64,000 nt of DNA from Nitrosomonas sp. (GCA_019635215.1 JAHBZZ010000001.1:310001-374000), one strand, 5' to 3'; positions 55,301 to 64,000 are shown, counted from the first letter of the stretch. A program made the numbers and translations. Notes: generated from the sequence alone by a model not told the origin.

Positions 55301-58189
55301 GGCACGCACTTGTTTAAGAAACCGGGCGCCGGCAATGATATTGATATTTCCACACTGACCTTTACCGGTGGCGTCGCAGATGCAACATATACGCTCACCA
55401 GTGCTTCCGATGTCGAAATCACCTCAGCCACATCGTTCTCGGTCATTCTGGCTGGCGCCGACAAAACGAATATCGATGCATTACTGGATCAATCCGGCAC
55501 CATATCGTCAGGCGGATCAACCTATAATCTGGCCGCTGCCGATGACTGGCTGGCAGCCGCAGATACGGCGATCGACATCAGTGATGCCGTAAATGCCATC
55601 ACGGTATCCAGCAATCCGAAAATCACTTCGGCAACCTATGACGCGTCGACCGGGATACTCGTTGTTACCGGCACCAACATCCAGGCTAACGGAAGCGGCG
55701 ACGATATCGACGTATCCCGATTGACTTTTACCGGTGAAGACGGCGCCACACATACATTAACCGATACCACCGATGTTGAACGCGACAGCCTGTCACAATT
55801 TACCGTCACGCTCAGCGCCACCGACAAAGCCGCTGTCAACCAGATACTCAATAAATCCGGCACGGTATCCACAAGTGGTACAAACTACAATCTGGCCGCA
55901 GCCGACGACTGGAACACCAATGTAACAGCAGGTGATACTTCGGATACGAGCGGTAACGGCATCACCGTCAGCAATATACCCGCACCCGCCATAACCGCTG
56001 CAACGTACAATACCGGCGGCGGCGTACTGACAGTCACCGGCGCCGGCTTCCTCAAATTTGCGGGCGCAAACAATGATATCGATGCCAGCCTGTTCACATT
56101 CACCGGATTAGGTGGAGGAACCTACACACTGACTGATACTGCCGACGTCGACATCACCTCGGCTACCGTATTCACACTGATCTTGAGCACTACCGACAAA
56201 ACCGCGGTCAATATACTCCTCAATGCCAGCGGGACAGCTGCCAGTGACGCTACAACGTATAATCTCGCCGCGGCAGAAGACTGGGCAACCGGCTCGGATG
56301 CGGCAGTGATTGTTGCCGACACGGCAAACAATAGCATCACTGTGACGACACCAGCCCCTTCGGGTGGTGGCGGGGGCGGAAGCAATGGAGGTGGAAACAA
56401 CGGTGGAGGCGGCAATGGTGGTAACACCGGTGGAACAACAAAAACTGTCGATGGCGTCACCATACGCACAAAGACGGAAACCAACGGATCAATCACACTG
56501 ACCGTACCGGTTATTGGCGACACACGTATTGATGATCCGGATACACCACATGCGACACACGCAGATATTCCCGTCCTGATCGATGATTCAGGTGATTCGG
56601 TGCTTATCGTTGGACTGCCGGCCGGTACCGGCCTTACCGCCAATGGCCCGTCCACACCGATGAATACACAGGATGCCGCCAACAACCTGGCCCAGCGTAT
56701 TGCACAGGTAACAACCACTGACAGCGATACACTACTGGAAATGACAACGCATGGTCAAAATTTCCTTGCCGCACTAACAGCACAAGAAGATGTCTCGATA
56801 CAAACCCTGACACTGAAGGCGGACAACAATCACGTACCCGGACTCCCCATTATCATCACCGGCCCAGCTCTTCCTGGCGACAGCAAACTGGTGCTGATCA
56901 TTGATGCCAGCCAGCTTCCGCCAGGAACAATCATACAGCTCGATAATGTTGCATTTGCAGTCGTTACCGGTGCTGTCAGCGTCATCGGCGGTGCGGGAGA
57001 TAATTTTGTGGTGCTCAACGAACAAAAACAGACGGTGATTCTTGGCGCGGGCGATGATATTCTGTTCGGCGGCGCGGGCGATGACACTATCGGCAGCTTG
57101 GGTGGCGATGATCAGGTTACAGGTGGTTCGGGCGATGATATCGTGTACGGTGGCGCCGGTCACGACATTTTGACCGGCGGTTCCGGAAACGATGCGCTCA
57201 ATGGCGGACTGGGTTTCGATACAGCAATACAGACAGGCGCACTGACAGATTACCAGATCAAAACCAATGGCCATCATCTCACACTTACACATCACAATGG
57301 TGACGTGGATACACTGACCGATATCGAGATCGTCCGTTTCGAAACTGGCCCGAGCCTGGCCGTCGCACACTCTGTCGCGGAAGCTGCCGCGCACCATCTG
57401 GTCAAAACCTGGCTTGGACGCGACCTAACCGTTGCCGAAGGCAGCGCCGTACAGGATTGGACCAGCGCAGGCAGCAGTGACATCGTTCATGCTTTTCTGA
57501 ATCTCCCCGAAGCTTCTGATTTCAGAAACATGACACCTGAAGAATTACTCAGCGGAATGGATGATAACCCCAATATCATTCAATTAAACACTGTCCGCGA
57601 AGTTACTGGTAATGATAACGACAATCAAGGTTATCTGCCATTGGGATTGGCATTGCATATCGATGGCCGCGGCGGACACGATGTGCTCAGAATGCGTGGT
57701 GGCCGTGAGGATATCCATCTCGAACAGATCGATAGCAGTATCGAAATCACGCGGCTTAAAGACGGTGCGATGTTCAGGCTCGACAATGCGGAAATGATCG
57801 CATTTGACAGCGGTGAAAATATCCTGCTGGCGCATAACCAGGTGGAAGGCATTCTCGGCCGTTTATTCCAGACTTTCTTTGATCGCGATGCCACCATCGA
57901 CGAATGGCAACTGGGACGTGGAGCACTGACCCATGGTATCGATCCCGATATAATTCTGGACTGGTTCCAGACGCGTGCAGACTTGAACACGCTGAACGAT
58001 ACCGATTACATTCAGGCACTTTATATGCAGACTTTCGGAAGAACGGCGACCGAAACCGAGCTGCATACGCAGCAATCCCGGCTGGAAAATGACAAAATCA
58101 CACGCGAATGGCTCGCGGTGGATATTGCCGGCAGCGATGAAGCCATTACTACCATAGGCAGTGTTCTGTTGCTCGACGGTGGTTTATGA
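52307..58189 (+). CDS. Giant secreted protein: DUF4347, eight tandem beta repeats, RTX repeats, DUF4214-like tail
   Basis: The 1960-residue protein starts with a DUF4347 domain (residues 25-165) in which His80 (IVSHGDIG) and Cys123 (IYGCNVGKG) match a caspase/gingipain-like His-Cys pair. A beta-rich region follows to about 365, then eight repeats of about 120 residues (367-1345), each opening with a variant of PTITSATYDANTGTLVVTG. A Gly/Asn-rich linker lies near 1350-1375, Ca2+-binding RTX nonapeptides near 1563-1635 (GAGDDILFGGAGDDTIG), and a helical C-terminus resembling DUF4214 domains. There is no Sec signal peptide. RTX repeats and a C-terminal signal point to type I secretion, but no T1SS genes are in the window. 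GGGAG precedes the ATG. It is probably an adhesin or matrix protein; a protease role for the first domain is untested. Confidence 0.8.
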   Translation: MPLTDIRTDHATRHSASNKQLNIKEVIFIDQGIEDYQILIDGARPGVPVHLLDCQSDGVIQLSEVLRQYSRLEAIHIVSHGDIGCLTLGNSLLSTATLSQYRHNLFSWQASFKQGADILIYGCNVGKGIAGEYFVRQLADITGANIAASSSLTGNKEHGGNWTLDVTTNEILADFVFRKESLVRFSSTLATNTLDFSTYTITDFVTATHSTTDFGIISFKLVNNEDSTGTANASLTLAATGEFDNSLDDLFYTGTDGEYLVIYTDGREVDFQSVGFASAAMGGDAYISLTGYAYKDGVLLGNQTITSSGPTFPDNGIAETATFTDAVFENADEIRLIGNNANALSGLDEFSKALIDNLIIADPVTGPTITSATYNANTHTLVVTGTSILATGGADNDIDVSKLTLTGEDGTYTLTSSNVEIDSATQFTVVLNAVDQINVEGLLNKNGTSSVGAVTYNIAAAANWNPAQAGNADLTDNGITVSNVQTPTITSATYDANTGVLTVTGTHLVKASGATNDITANKFTFTGEGGNTYTLTDTANVEITDGTSFSITLSATDKAIINQYINKNGTSSTNGTTYNLAAADDWNTVIGNTNISDTTGITVSNVAVPAITSATYDANSGALVVTGTNFLQLNGAANDIVANKFTFTGEGGEYTLTDTANVDITSGTAFTITLSATDKAAINQIVNKNGTASTSGTTYNLAAAEDWAAGADAAVVVADTVGNGITASNVAVPAITSATYNYSTNTLIVTGTGFLKQAGATNDIDVSKFTFTGEGSTTYTLTSASDVEIDSDTQFTIILSGADLLSVEVLLNKNGISAADGTTYNLAAEEDWAAGADAAVNVVDATNGITVSNYAAPTITSAIYDASTGQLVITGDNFVSLAGASNDLDVSLLTLTGEGGSYTLTDTADVDITSATSATLTLSAADQLNVHGLLNKNGTVSGGAITYNLAAADNWMAGAPVADDISDTAGNGITVSNAQTPTITSATYDAETGTLVVTGTHLFKKPGAGNDIDISTLTFTGGVADATYTLTSASDVEITSATSFSVILAGADKTNIDALLDQSGTISSGGSTYNLAAADDWLAAADTAIDISDAVNAITVSSNPKITSATYDASTGILVVTGTNIQANGSGDDIDVSRLTFTGEDGATHTLTDTTDVERDSLSQFTVTLSATDKAAVNQILNKSGTVSTSGTNYNLAAADDWNTNVTAGDTSDTSGNGITVSNIPAPAITAATYNTGGGVLTVTGAGFLKFAGANNDIDASLFTFTGLGGGTYTLTDTADVDITSATVFTLILSTTDKTAVNILLNASGTAASDATTYNLAAAEDWATGSDAAVIVADTANNSITVTTPAPSGGGGGGSNGGGNNGGGGNGGNTGGTTKTVDGVTIRTKTETNGSITLTVPVIGDTRIDDPDTPHATHADIPVLIDDSGDSVLIVGLPAGTGLTANGPSTPMNTQDAANNLAQRIAQVTTTDSDTLLEMTTHGQNFLAALTAQEDVSIQTLTLKADNNHVPGLPIIITGPALPGDSKLVLIIDASQLPPGTIIQLDNVAFAVVTGAVSVIGGAGDNFVVLNEQKQTVILGAGDDILFGGAGDDTIGSLGGDDQVTGGSGDDIVYGGAGHDILTGGSGNDALNGGLGFDTAIQTGALTDYQIKTNGHHLTLTHHNGDVDTLTDIEIVRFETGPSLAVAHSVAEAAAHHLVKTWLGRDLTVAEGSAVQDWTSAGSSDIVHAFLNLPEASDFRNMTPEELLSGMDDNPNIIQLNTVREVTGNDNDNQGYLPLGLALHIDGRGGHDVLRMRGGREDIHLEQIDSSIEITRLKDGAMFRLDNAEMIAFDSGENILLAHNQVEGILGRLFQTFFDRDATIDEWQLGRGALTHGIDPDIILDWFQTRADLNTLNDTDYIQALYMQTFGRTATETELHTQQSRLENDKITREWLAVDIAGSDEAITTIGSVLLLDGGL
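53405..56340 (+). repeat. Eight in-gene tandem repeats of about 360 bp
   Basis: Each unit encodes ITSATY (or ITSAIY, ITAATY), then VVTG, a hydrophobic plus Ala/Gly segment, NDIDVSKLTLTGE, YTLT...DVEI, LNKNGT and NLAAA(D/E)DW. The first two units begin at residues 367 and 487 and the last near 1227. The units differ in sequence, so the array is old rather than freshly expanded. Confidence 0.85.
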
Positions 58190-58289
58190 CATCGGTAATA
58201 TTCATTCTGCCATAACCCCGGAAATGACTTGGACATGCGATACCCCCGGGTATCGCGTATTCACCTGCGCGCATCGAACCACGGCCAGA

Positions 58290-58976
58290 CTATTGCGCCA
58301 GCATGCCATCGACCAGCCGTATCTGCCGCAAACAACGCTTTGACAGACTCTCGTCATGTGTCACCAGCACCAGTGTAGTACCACGTTCGCGATTGAGTTC
58401 AAACATCAGTTCAATAATCTGTTTACCCGTGGACGAATCCAGATTGCCGGTTGGTTCGTCAGCCAGCAATAGCTTGGGATCGGTGGCAAAAGCACGCGCG
58501 ATGGCCACACGCTGCTGCTCTCCACCGGAAAGCTGTTTGGGATAATGCTGCAAACGCGATTCGAGACCAACGCGCTGCAATAGTTTTCGGGCGATCGATT
58601 CTGCTGCTTTGATGCCCGAGAGCTCAAGTGGCAGCATGACATTTTCCAATGCAGTCAACGCAGGAAGCAATTGAAATGACTGAAAGACGAAACCGAGTAA
58701 TTTTCCGCGCAAGGCCGCCCGGCTATCTTCATCCAGTGTAAAAATATCTGTACCGTCCAGATGAACTTTACCGGATGTGGGGGTATCCAATCCAGCGAGC
58801 AGGCCCAGCAAGGTTGATTTTCCGGAACCGGAAGCACCGACAATCGCAACAGCTTCACCGGCATTCACCTCAAGATTGATGTCTCGCAGAATTGTCAGAT
58901 TATCATCACCGGTGTTAACCTGTTTTGTCAGCGTATCCGTCCACAGAATAGGCTTATTGACACGATTTTTTACCAT
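58290..58976 (-). CDS. ybbA: YbbA/LolD-like ABC transporter ATP-binding protein
   Basis: An ATPase of about 228 residues with Walker [15 protein letters not shown], the ABC signature [15 protein letters not shown], and Walker [14 protein letters not shown] followed by LVTHD, all typical of the MacB/LolD/YbbA branch that drives lipoprotein or surface-lipid export. I start at ATG 58974-58976, which has AGGA eight bases upstream. The partner permease (ybbP) is not visible in the window. It is divergent from tesA with overlapping start codons, the same ybbA-tesA pairing known in Escherichia coli. Confidence 0.88.
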   Translation of the reverse strand: MVKNRVNKPILWTDTLTKQVNTGDDNLTILRDINLEVNAGEAVAIVGASGSGKSTLLGLLAGLDTPTSGKVHLDGTDIFTLDEDSRAALRGKLLGFVFQSFQLLPALTALENVMLPLELSGIKAAESIARKLLQRVGLESRLQHYPKQLSGGEQQRVAIARAFATDPKLLLADEPTGNLDSSTGKQIIELMFELNRERGTTLVLVTHDESLSKRCLRQIRLVDGMLAQ

Positions 58977-59694
58977 GAAAAATTTCCTAATTTTTTTTAT
59001 ATTCTTCTTATTTGTCATACCTGGCGCCTTCACAGTCGCAGCACCTGTACAACATACGACTACTATTATGGTTTATGGTGACAGTTTGTCAGCGAATTAC
59101 GGCATTCCCACTGATGCAGGATGGGTCGCACTGCTGGAGCAGCGTTTACTGTCACACTCACCGTCTATCCGGATTATCAATGCCAGCATCAGTGGCGAGA
59201 CAACGTTGGGCGGACGCAACCGCATAGCACAAGCATTAGAAACACATCGCCCGGACATCATTATCCTCGGACTAGGCGCCAACGATGGTCTGCGGGGCGC
59301 TACGATCAAAACAATCTATGAAAACCTGGCCGAAATAATCAAAATCTGCCAGCGGCACAACACTGCTGTCCTGCTTGCCGGTATGCAGCTACCGCCCAAT
59401 TATGGCATGACTTATACACGAAAGTTCCAGGATATTTATCCGCGACTCGCCGAACAATACCAGACTGGTCTGATTCCGTTTTTGCTCGCCGGATTCGGTA
59501 AAAAGAAAGAATTTTTCCAACCGGATGGTATTCATCCGACAGCCGCCGCACAAAAAATGATTGTTGAAAATGTCTGGCATGTATTACAACCCGTGCTTCA
59601 CAAGCATCCCACCCCAGTCAACCATCAAGATGATTCACAAAATTCTGCAAATCGTCCGGCAAAGGCGCCGTCAGTTTTAATGGCTGACCACTGA
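58975..59694 (+). CDS. tesA: TesA-like periplasmic GDSL esterase/lysophospholipase
   Basis: The 239-residue protein has a signal peptide ([20 protein letters not shown]), block I YGDSLSANYGI with the catalytic Ser, block III GANDGLRG, and block V DGIHPTAAAQ with the Asp and His. It is the multifunctional thioesterase I/lysophospholipase of the SGNH family. Its ATG shares three bases with the start of ybbA on the other strand, so its upstream signals lie within ybbA; no clear ribosome site is seen. Its last 77 bp overlap the end of convergent rluC, giving an unusual C-terminal extension of about 35 polar residues. Confidence 0.88.
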   Translation: MKNFLIFFIFFLFVIPGAFTVAAPVQHTTTIMVYGDSLSANYGIPTDAGWVALLEQRLLSHSPSIRIINASISGETTLGGRNRIAQALETHRPDIIILGLGANDGLRGATIKTIYENLAEIIKICQRHNTAVLLAGMQLPPNYGMTYTRKFQDIYPRLAEQYQTGLIPFLLAGFGKKKEFFQPDGIHPTAAAQKMIVENVWHVLQPVLHKHPTPVNHQDDSQNSANRPAKAPSVLMADH

Positions 59695-60598
59695 GCGGAT
59701 GTTTTATCGACATGCTGCCAGCATGTAAAAACATCCGCTCCAGACGGATTTTATTGCGGCTACTGGATAAATGCCTGTTAACGATAAAATCGCCATATTT
59801 GCTATCACCGATAATCGGATAACCCAGATACGCCAGGTGTACACGAATTTGATGCGTACGTCCCGTCTTCAATTCGGCGCCCAACAGACTGTAGTCCTGC
59901 CATGCATGCAGCAGCGTAAAAATCGTGTGTGAATCCATTTCCCTACAAGCGGAAAAATTTTCTCCTTTAAACTTGCTACTCGCTACTGTTACACGCCGTT
60001 CACCTTCCCGAGTCACATATTTGATCAGCGGCAGTTTGACATGCTGACGTGTATTAAACCATTTCCCTTTTACCAGCACCTGATAATGTTTTTCCATATC
60101 ACCGGAACGAATCTGCTGATGCAATGTGACCAGGGCACTGCGTTTTTTAGCAAGCAGCAATACACCGGAAGTTTCGCGATCCAACCGGTGAACCAGTTCA
60201 AGAAATTTCATTCCAGGATGCTGCGCGCGAAGCTGTTCAATGACGCCAAAACTAATACCGCTTCCCCCATGAACGGCAACTCCTGCCGGCTTATCAACAA
60301 CCAACAATGCTTCATCTTCAAAGATGATACGGAATGAAATATGTCGTATTTTTGGAATGACTTGTTGTCTTGTCGTATTAGCTGCAGGAATCATTATCGG
60401 TGGAATCCGCACCAAATCCCCCAAAGCCAAGCGATAATGAAAGTCAATACGTTTACCGTTGACACGCACCTGCCCACTGCGTAGCATCTGGTAAATATGG
60501 CTTTTTGGCACATTTCTGAAACGTTTGAATAAAAAATTGTCAATGCGCTGATCAACGCCATCTTCACTGATAATTTCTTTGACGATTGCAGTTTTCAA
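59618..60598 (-). CDS. rluC: 23S rRNA pseudouridine synthase RluC
   Basis: The 326-residue enzyme has an N-terminal S4 RNA-binding domain (RIDNFLFKRFRNVPKSHIYQMLRSGQVRVNGKRI) and the RluA-family catalytic motif HRLDRETSGVLLLAKKRSA with the active Asp. It makes pseudouridine at positions 955, 2504 and 2580 in the Escherichia coli enzyme. It is divergent from rne across 527 bp, the usual rluC-rne arrangement in proteobacteria. Confidence 0.92.
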   Translation of the reverse strand: MKTAIVKEIISEDGVDQRIDNFLFKRFRNVPKSHIYQMLRSGQVRVNGKRIDFHYRLALGDLVRIPPIMIPAANTTRQQVIPKIRHISFRIIFEDEALLVVDKPAGVAVHGGSGISFGVIEQLRAQHPGMKFLELVHRLDRETSGVLLLAKKRSALVTLHQQIRSGDMEKHYQVLVKGKWFNTRQHVKLPLIKYVTREGERRVTVASSKFKGENFSACREMDSHTIFTLLHAWQDYSLLGAELKTGRTHQIRVHLAYLGYPIIGDSKYGDFIVNRHLSSSRNKIRLERMFLHAGSMSIKHPLSGQPLKLTAPLPDDLQNFVNHLDG

Positions 60599-61125
60599 TA
60601 GATTTTTTTGCCTATATGTTGCGTTTTACCTATAATTCCCAACTTGAGTTGAAATGTTTGTTCATTTTCCGTTTCCATAGTTGTTAAGAGTAGTTTTCCA
60701 CTAAATCAAAATATCTCTCCCTAGCTGAATCGATTTATCAACAAGCAAATATTCGATCGACAGCCGAAATTTAATATAAAACAGAAAATAATATCAGAAC
60801 CATCAATAATTCGTGATTCTTATTCAACAAAACAAAACCAAAACGCTGCAAACGCTCTCCCATTTCATGATTTACACGTGATTTTACATAACAAAATCCA
60901 ATATGATCAGATATTTCAGCAAACTGGATTATTTACATCACTACAGTTATCATAGACATACCACTACAGTTATCATAGATATATCGCTACAATTCAATAA
61001 TAAAATAGAATTAACATAAATTGACAAATAAAAATAAAATCAAACCAGCAAAAACTCGTCATCTTAATTATATTTTCCCGAAATTTCATCAATTCGCTTG
61101 TGTTGTTACACAGTAAGGCATATAA
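60599..61125. promoter_or_regulatory. rluC-rne divergent spacer and long rne leader
   Basis: This very AT-rich 527-bp region has no gene. A 23-bp unit is repeated in tandem at 60938-60960 and 60961-60983 (core CACTACAGTTATCATAGA), with a third, partial copy starting CGCTACAATT. A long untranslated rne leader is expected, because RNase E controls its own message through this region in other proteobacteria. No strong ribosome site precedes ATG 61126. Confidence 0.6.
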
Positions 61126-63627
61126 ATGAGACGAATGCTATTTAACGCAACCCAACCTGAAGAATTGCGTGTTGCCATTGTCAATGGTCAGAAACTGATT
61201 GATCTTGACATCGAATCCATCAATAAAGAACAACGAAAAAGTAACATTTACAAAGCAGTTATTACACGCCTGGAACCAAGCCTGGAGGCCGCTTTCGTCG
61301 ATTATGGCTGCGAACGGCACGGTTTTCTTCCGTTCAAGGAAATCTCACCGTGCTGCTTTGGAGACAAAGCTTCGGAAATTTCGCAAAGCCGCATCCAGGA
61401 ATTTTTACGTGAAGGTATGGAGCTGATTGTTCAGGTCGATAAAGATGAGCGTGGCACAAAAGGCGCGGCATTAACCACCTATATCTCACTCGCCGGACGG
61501 TATCTGGTGCTCATACCCAACAATCCCAACAGCGGAGGTGTTTCACGGCGCATCACAGGCGAAGACCGCAATGAAATGCGCGAGGTATTGACGAAACTGG
61601 AAATGCCAGATGGCATGAGCGTCATTGCACGAACTGCAGGCATCGGCCGCAGCGAAGAAGAATTGCAATGGGATCTGAATTACCTGACACAGCTGTGGCA
61701 TGCCATTGAAGAAGCAGCCAATCATCAAAGCGGCGTTTTTCTGATTTATCAGGAAAGCAGTCTGGTCATTCGTGCCATTCGTGATTATTTCAGTTATGAA
61801 ATCGGTGAAATTCTGATTGACAATCGAGAGATCTATGAACAGGCTTGTCAGTTTATGCTGCATGTCATGCCGGCCAATGTCGATCGGTTGAAGTACTACC
61901 ATGATGATGTACCGCTATTCTCACGCTTCCAGATCGAGCATCAGATTGAAACCGCGTATTCACGTCAGGTTACGCTGCCTTCGGGCGGTGCGATTGTGAT
62001 TGACCACACTGAAGCACTGGTGTCAGTGGATGTCAACTCGGCTCGTGCCATTCGCGGTACGGATATTGAGCACACAGCGCTGAACACCAATCTGGAAGCG
62101 GCGGATGAAATAGCCCGGCAATTACGTTTACGCGATCTCGGTGGATTAATTGTCATTGATTTTATCGATATGGAATCGTCGCGTAATCAACGCGAAGTCG
62201 AAGCGCGCCTGCAGGAAGCATTACGCCAGGACCGCGCGCGGGTACAGATTGGCAAAATCTCCCGCTTTGGCCTGCTGGAATTATCACGGCAACGTCTTCG
62301 TCCGTCACTCGGTGAAAGCAACTATTCCTCGTGTACACGCTGTCACGGCACCGGCTATATCCGCAGCACGGACTCCTCTGCCCTGCATGTTCTGCGCATC
62401 ATTCAGGAAGAAGTGATGAAAGAACACACCAGTGCGTTGCATGTGCAACTGCCGATTGAAGTAGCTACCTATCTGCTGAATGAAAAACGTGCTGAAATTC
62501 ATGAAATCGAAGAACGGCTTAAAGTTGACGTTATCCTGGTACCCAATATCCACCTGGAAACGCCCAAATACAAAATAACCCGTTTACGTCATGAAGATAC
62601 GAAACAAGCCGAACCACAACCCAGCTACACCATGGTCGACAAAACCACGGAAGATCTTGTACCGGATCTGACCGAACGGAGGCAGAAACCACAGCGCCCT
62701 AAGGCCGCTGTTCAGGGAATCACCCCCGCTCAGCCCGCGCCAATCCGCGATGACAAATCCAAAGAAACATCGCTGCTGGATAAATTCTTCAGCTGGTTTA
62801 AACCGGCACACACTATCGAGGTAAAGAAAGAAGACCAGGATACCGAAAAAGCAGCGCATAAGGAAAAAGATACTGCTTCGTCATCGGACCGCAACAAAAA
62901 AAATACACGCGGACGCAACCGTTCGCGCAGTCGCGGTGAACGCAAGAATCACACACCGGCAAAACAATCGCCGAAGGATTCCGATGATCAGAATGTTGAA
63001 AAAACAGATGCTTCATCTCTGGCCGATGAAAAGAAAGTGGAACAATCATCCCGGATTGATACACAATCGCCGCAACACACACAGAATCCGTCCACAGTAA
63101 TTGCATACGATGAGTCCGACACCATATCGACCGATGCGGTTGAAAGCGTTTCCGCCGAAAAACAGGAAAACAAGAAACGTGCCCGCAGACATCGCAGCAC
63201 CCGCCAAAAAGATCGCCCTACGCGCGGCAAATCGGATGCACCTTCTAAAGAAGACGCAGCAGATCAATTGCCGTTCGACTCAGATATCAGCACCGAACCC
63301 CGATCACATCCAGATGATTCACAATCCCATGTCATCAGTGGAATAGATTCAGCTGCTGAAAAAAAGCTTCCACAATCGGAGCAACAGAATGCCGCAAGTT
63401 CGGTTGCAAAACCATCTGAGGTTTCCGATATACCCAGAGAAATTCATCGCGAACCCGAAAAAAAACTGAATCTTGAAGAAAGCGGTCTGGTTATGATCGA
63501 AACACCACCGGAAAAAATCGAATTGACCAACGAAGAATCACCATCTCCAAAACGGACACGGCGCAAAATCAAAAGCACGGTTACTCAGGAAAATGGCGAA
63601 TTGACTCAAATAGAAACACGGGAATAA
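61126..63627 (+). CDS. rne: Ribonuclease E
   Basis: An 833-residue endoribonuclease. The catalytic half has the S1 domain (residues 35-120, [19 protein letters not shown]), the DNase I-like domain with [13 protein letters not shown] and [10 protein letters not shown] holding the two catalytic Asp, and the Zn-link [10 protein letters not shown] near residue 403. The C-terminal 330 residues are charged and low in complexity (Arg/Lys/Glu/Ser-rich, with [17 protein letters not shown]), forming the scaffold for RNA and degradosome partners. It processes rRNA and tRNA and starts mRNA decay. It is preceded by a long leader and followed by a hairpin terminator. Confidence 0.96.
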   Translation: MRRMLFNATQPEELRVAIVNGQKLIDLDIESINKEQRKSNIYKAVITRLEPSLEAAFVDYGCERHGFLPFKEISPCCFGDKASEISQSRIQEFLREGMELIVQVDKDERGTKGAALTTYISLAGRYLVLIPNNPNSGGVSRRITGEDRNEMREVLTKLEMPDGMSVIARTAGIGRSEEELQWDLNYLTQLWHAIEEAANHQSGVFLIYQESSLVIRAIRDYFSYEIGEILIDNREIYEQACQFMLHVMPANVDRLKYYHDDVPLFSRFQIEHQIETAYSRQVTLPSGGAIVIDHTEALVSVDVNSARAIRGTDIEHTALNTNLEAADEIARQLRLRDLGGLIVIDFIDMESSRNQREVEARLQEALRQDRARVQIGKISRFGLLELSRQRLRPSLGESNYSSCTRCHGTGYIRSTDSSALHVLRIIQEEVMKEHTSALHVQLPIEVATYLLNEKRAEIHEIEERLKVDVILVPNIHLETPKYKITRLRHEDTKQAEPQPSYTMVDKTTEDLVPDLTERRQKPQRPKAAVQGITPAQPAPIRDDKSKETSLLDKFFSWFKPAHTIEVKKEDQDTEKAAHKEKDTASSSDRNKKNTRGRNRSRSRGERKNHTPAKQSPKDSDDQNVEKTDASSLADEKKVEQSSRIDTQSPQHTQNPSTVIAYDESDTISTDAVESVSAEKQENKKRARRHRSTRQKDRPTRGKSDAPSKEDAADQLPFDSDISTEPRSHPDDSQSHVISGIDSAAEKKLPQSEQQNAASSVAKPSEVSDIPREIHREPEKKLNLEESGLVMIETPPEKIELTNEESPSPKRTRRKIKSTVTQENGELTQIETRE

Positions 63628-63686
63628 GGGAAAAACTGCCCCAAAACCAAGCTGTATTTAAAACTAGACAAAATCCCGGACGCCAG

Positions 63687-63721
63687 TTTTTCGATGCATA
63701 GTGCAGCTATGCGTCGAAAAA
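63687..63721. terminator. Bidirectional terminator between rne and polA
   Basis: TTTTTCGATGCATAG (63687-63701) and CTATGCGTCGAAAAA (63707-63721) form a 15-bp stem with one G-U pair and a 5-nt loop. The arms end in A or T runs on both strands, as expected for a terminator that serves convergent genes. Confidence 0.75.
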
Positions 63722-63815
63722 TCGAAACAATCATGACTTGATACCTCCCTGACGAAGCGAGTCACTTGGTCCGTCAGATGCCAGCCCAATGCACACAGAC
63801 AATGAATCAACACGT

Positions 63816-63830
63816 TTAACAGGCTGTTAA
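63816..63830. repeat. Solo repeat end TTAACAGGCTGTTAA
   Basis: This 15-bp near-palindrome is identical to the one at 10563-10577 and matches the ends of the element at 49850-50057. It overlaps the last codon and TAA stop of polA on the minus strand. Confidence 0.65.
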
Positions 63831-64000
63831 TGCGCCTGCTCCCAGTTTATTCCAGCGCCGATATCCACCAGCAAAGGCACATCCAGACTGATCACCTGTT
63901 CCATATACAAGGGAAGTTCAGACAGAATCGTATCGATTTCCTGGTCGGGTACCTCGAGTACAAGTTCGTCATGCACCTGCATAATCAATTGACTCTGTAG
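63827..64000 (-). CDS. polA: DNA polymerase I, C-terminal end (partial)
   Basis: The 57 residues before the stop read LQSQLIMQVHDELVLEVPDQ, then a C-terminal helix ending LVDIGAGINWEQAH. MQVHDELVLEV is motif C of family A polymerases, with the catalytic Asp-Glu. The rest of the gene lies beyond the right edge. The gene is convergent with rne. Confidence 0.95.
   Translation of the reverse strand, partial: LQSQLIMQVHDELVLEVPDQEIDTILSELPLYMEQVISLDVPLLVDIGAGINWEQAH

Noticed and set aside
53179..56718. Many long minus-strand open frames inside the giant repeat gene
   Set aside because: They are antisense shadows of the repetitive coding sequence, and none has a ribosome site or known family features.
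63687..63721. Counting the rne-polA hairpin as another copy of the inverted-repeat family
   Set aside because: Its arms and core share no sequence with the family; it is better explained as a bidirectional terminator.

Overview
The window looks like chromosome from a betaproteobacterium, most likely a Nitrosomonas-type ammonia oxidiser. That assignment is an inference from gene content (norCBQD order, a PEP-CTERM protein, a copper oxidase with tyrosinase, betaproteobacterial RNase E, RlmD, RluC and TesA). No amo, hao or rRNA gene is present to settle it. Nearly every gene is intact. The exceptions are a frameshifted cas1 paralogue, a truncated Fic gene and two partial genes at the window edges (a cas2 and polA).

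Layout. 1-2.3 kb (minus): a CRISPR adaptation block with two Cas2 proteins, one catalytically complete Cas1 and one degenerate, frameshifted Cas1 paralogue; no repeat array is visible. 2.5-8 kb (plus): an ADP-forming acyl-CoA synthetase/GNAT fusion and a P-type cation ATPase. 8-10.3 kb (minus): cstA-ybdD. 10.8-12.4 kb: a PEP-CTERM secreted protein and two small proteins. 12.6-17.3 kb (minus): norCBQD. 17.6-22.7 kb (plus): a sigma-54 activator with a cysteine-rich sensor domain, then a consensus -24/-12 promoter, then a carbonyl-sulfide-hydrolase-like beta-carbonic anhydrase, an FmdB zinc ribbon, a type II sulfide:quinone oxidoreductase and a TauE exporter. 22.8-26.1 kb (minus): a DASS anion symporter and a cNMP-binding patatin. 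26.5-34.3 kb (plus): a five-gene run of multicopper oxidase, tyrosinase, LodA-type CTQ oxidase, a small unknown protein and a LodB-type flavoprotein. 34.5-44.5 kb: an Nramp-like transporter, a second TauE, rlmD, an M20 hydrolase, an acyl-CoA thioesterase, an OpgB-like phosphoglycerol transferase and an OprP-like porin. 44.6-52.2 kb: a Fic remnant and a late flagellar cluster (fliC, flaG, fliD, fliS, fliT, fliK-like, flhB-like, ycgR). 52.3-58.2 kb: a 1960-residue secreted repeat protein. 58.3-64 kb: ybbA/tesA, rluC, rne and the 3' end of polA.

Two gene sets look like coherent, little-described systems. The sigma-54-controlled set could hydrolyse COS (or CS2), oxidise the released sulfide into the quinone pool and export oxidised sulfur anions. 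The copper/CTQ set puts two phenol-oxidising copper enzymes and a quinone-cofactor amino-acid oxidase with its maturation flavoprotein in one apparent operon.

The intergenic regions carry a family of inverted-repeat elements with two arm types, CCTGTTCAAGAT and TTAACAGGCTGTTGAAAA. Their cores align, and their inner arms have changed together so that pairing is kept. At five genes on both strands (the Pat-like gene, the sigma-54 regulator, the Nramp-like transporter, fliT and polA) the terminal TTAA or TTAG of such an element supplies the stop codon.
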